Part shown: positions 11,245-12,638 of the stretch, one piece after another
Layout: each line of letters opens with the position of its first letter
How positions within the stretch are numbered: position 1 is the first letter of the stretch
Assembly: GCA_964654995.1 (NCBI GenBank)
Contig: CAZZKF010000068.1
Location: 1 to 12,638 of the forward strand
Reading direction: 5' to 3'
Length of the DNA stretch: 12,638 nt
Source of the DNA: CAZZKF01 sp964654995
GTDB taxonomy: Bacteria > Pseudomonadota > Alphaproteobacteria > CAZZKF01
Position numbers and translations under genes: made by a program
The notes under the pieces: model-generated
Database searches by the model: none
What the model was told of the DNA's origin: nothing
The model's input: the letters and a program-made list of their open reading frames with translations, nothing else

Positions 11245-12638
11245 ATGGGTGCGTTCAAGGAACCTCACGGCGGTGAGCTCAAGGTCCTCTATCTCGACGA
11301 GGCCGAGGCCGAGGCCGAAAAGAAGCGGGCGCTGGATTATCCGTCGTGGGATCTGACCCCGCGCCAGTTGTGCGACATCGAGCTGCTGCTGAACGGCGCC
11401 TTTTCGCCGCTCGAGGGCTTTCTGGGGCGCGCCGATTATGACCGGGTGCTCACCGACATGCGGCTTGCGAGCGGCACCCTGTGGCCGATACCGATCACCC
11501 TCGACGTCAGCGAGGACTTCGCCGCCGGCCTCAAGGAAGGCGATCACATTGCGCTGCGCGACCTCGAAGGGGTGCTGCTCGCCACCATGGAGGTGAGCGA
11601 CATCTGGACGCCGGACAAGGAGGCCGAAGCCAAGGCGGCGTTCGGGACCACCGATCAGACGCACCCGGCGGTCCACTACCTGTTTCATCAGGCCAACCCG
11701 GTCTATGTCGGCGGGCGCTTGAAGGGGGTCGAGCATCCCAACCACTATGACTTCCGGCATCTGCGCGACGACCCGCAGGATGTGCGCGACCGCTTCCGCA
11801 AACTCGGCTGGCGCCGGGTGGTCGCCTTCCAGACCCGCAATCCGATGCACCGGGCACATCAGGAGCTGACCTTCCGGGCGGCCCGCGAGGTCGAGGCCAA
11901 TCTGCTGATCCACCCGGTGGTCGGCCTGACCAAGCCCGGCGACATCGACCATTTCACCCGGGTGCGCTGCTACGAGCATCTGCTCAAGCAGTATCCCGAA
12001 CAGACCACCATGCTGAGCCTTTTGCCGCTGGCCATGCGCATGGCTGGCCCGCGCGAGGTGCTGTGGCACGCGATCATCCGCAAGAACTACGGCTGCACCC
12101 ATTTCATTGTCGGGCGCGATCATGCCGGGCCCGGCAACGACAGCCACGGCAAGCCGTTCTACGGGCCCTATGAGGCCCAGGAGATGATGAAACAGTTCGA
12201 GGACGAGCTCGGCATCTCCATGGTGCCGTTCCGGATGATGGTCTATGTCGAGGACCGGGCCGAATATCTGCCGGTCGACGAGGTCGGTCCGGACGAAAAG
12301 ACGCTGAACATCTCCGGCACCGAGCTGCGCCGGCGCCTGCGCGAGGGCCTCGAGATCCCGTCGTGGTTTTCCTACGACGAGGTGATTGCCGAGCTGCGCC
12401 GCACCCATCCGCCGCGCCACAAGCAGGGCTTCACGGTGTTCTTCACCGGGCTTTCAGGCTCCGGCAAGTCAACGATCGCCAACGCCCTGATGGTCAAGCT
12501 GATGGAGCTCGGCGGGCGTCCTGTGACGCTGCTCGACGGCGACATCGTGCGCAAGAACCTGTCGAGCGAGCTCGGCTTCTCCAAGGAGCACCGCGACCTC
12601 AACATCCTGCGCATCGGCTTCGTCGCCAGCGAGATCAC
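11245..12638 (+). CDS. sat: Bifunctional sulfate adenylyltransferase / adenylylsulfate kinase (partial, 3' end outside window)
   Basis: 464 residues are visible and the frame is open to the window edge. The first about 390 residues are a single-chain ATP sulfurylase, which makes adenylyl sulfate from ATP and sulfate. The active-site motif is FQTRNPMHRAH (195-205, with the HxxH pair H202 and H205), with VGRDHAGPG (289-297) and ISGTELRRRL near its end. An APS kinase (CysC) domain follows, phosphorylating adenylyl sulfate to PAPS: P-loop GLSGSGKST (402-410), LLDGDIVRKNL (429-439), then GFSKEHRDLNILRIGFVA. This fused form replaces the CysD/CysN(C) system in many alphaproteobacteria and acts in the cytoplasm in assimilatory sulfur metabolism. 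The start ATG has AGGAG eight bases upstream (11232-11236). An acidic/Ala-rich stretch (DEAEAEAEKK) near the N terminus is a family-typical linker. Confidence 0.95.
   Translation, partial: MGAFKEPHGGELKVLYLDEAEAEAEKKRALDYPSWDLTPRQLCDIELLLNGAFSPLEGFLGRADYDRVLTDMRLASGTLWPIPITLDVSEDFAAGLKEGDHIALRDLEGVLLATMEVSDIWTPDKEAEAKAAFGTTDQTHPAVHYLFHQANPVYVGGRLKGVEHPNHYDFRHLRDDPQDVRDRFRKLGWRRVVAFQTRNPMHRAHQELTFRAAREVEANLLIHPVVGLTKPGDIDHFTRVRCYEHLLKQYPEQTTMLSLLPLAMRMAGPREVLWHAIIRKNYGCTHFIVGRDHAGPGNDSHGKPFYGPYEAQEMMKQFEDELGISMVPFRMMVYVEDRAEYLPVDEVGPDEKTLNISGTELRRRLREGLEIPSWFSYDEVIAELRRTHPPRHKQGFTVFFTGLSGSGKSTIANALMVKLMELGGRPVTLLDGDIVRKNLSSELGFSKEHRDLNILRIGFVASEI

Noticed and set aside
11230..12420. Minus-strand open frame opposite the sat gene
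   Set aside because: The plus strand carries unmistakable ATP sulfurylase and APS kinase motifs over the same bases.

Overview
This is a GC-rich chromosomal stretch that reads as an alphaproteobacterium, probably Rhodospirillales-like. That placement is an inference from the very high GC, the fused ATP sulfurylase/APS kinase, the TRAP transporter and the DUF1611 (DgcN-like) gene. I see no phage, insertion sequence, CRISPR array, tRNA or rRNA. Almost every base is explained by 13 protein genes plus short regulatory gaps.

Left part (1-3940): a tandem-ACT-domain, GcvR-like protein reads leftward. A tightly packed rightward operon diverges from it: gamma-carbonic anhydrase-like hexapeptide protein, a DUF1611/DgcN-type D-glutamate N-acetyltransferase, a class I SAM methyltransferase, and an enolase-superfamily epimerase/racemase (DgcA-type). 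The dgcN/dgcA pair points to D-glutamate (peptidoglycan-derived D-amino acid) use through N-acetyl-D-glutamate. The methyltransferase wedged between them is unexplained.

Middle (3941-4711): a small secreted His/Arg-rich protein with heptad repeats and a glycine-zipper-like segment sits behind a promoter with GTTCAG direct repeats one helical turn apart. Its terminator is followed by six T-runs phased at about 10.8 bp, which predicts curved DNA between convergent genes.

Minus-strand block (4712-9697, read right to left): a TRAP transporter (dctP, dctQ, dctM), a glyoxalase II-like metallo-beta-lactamase-fold hydrolase, and an MFS permease. The genes overlap or are closely spaced and may be one transcription unit: uptake of an organic acid, thioester/aldehyde handling, and a second transporter.

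Right part (9698-12638): a divergent control region carries a near-perfect palindrome and a tandem 16-bp repeat. It precedes an AhpD-like carboxymuconolactone-decarboxylase-fold protein and a small secreted protein of unknown function. A 240-bp gap follows, with a candidate sigma70 promoter and two tandem terminator-like hairpins (possible attenuator). The bifunctional sulfate-activation enzyme Sat-CysC comes last and runs off the window inside its kinase domain.

No wholly new system is evident. The most interesting items are the dgcN-methyltransferase-dgcA operon, the phased T-tracts, the palindrome/tandem-repeat control region and the possible attenuator before sat.
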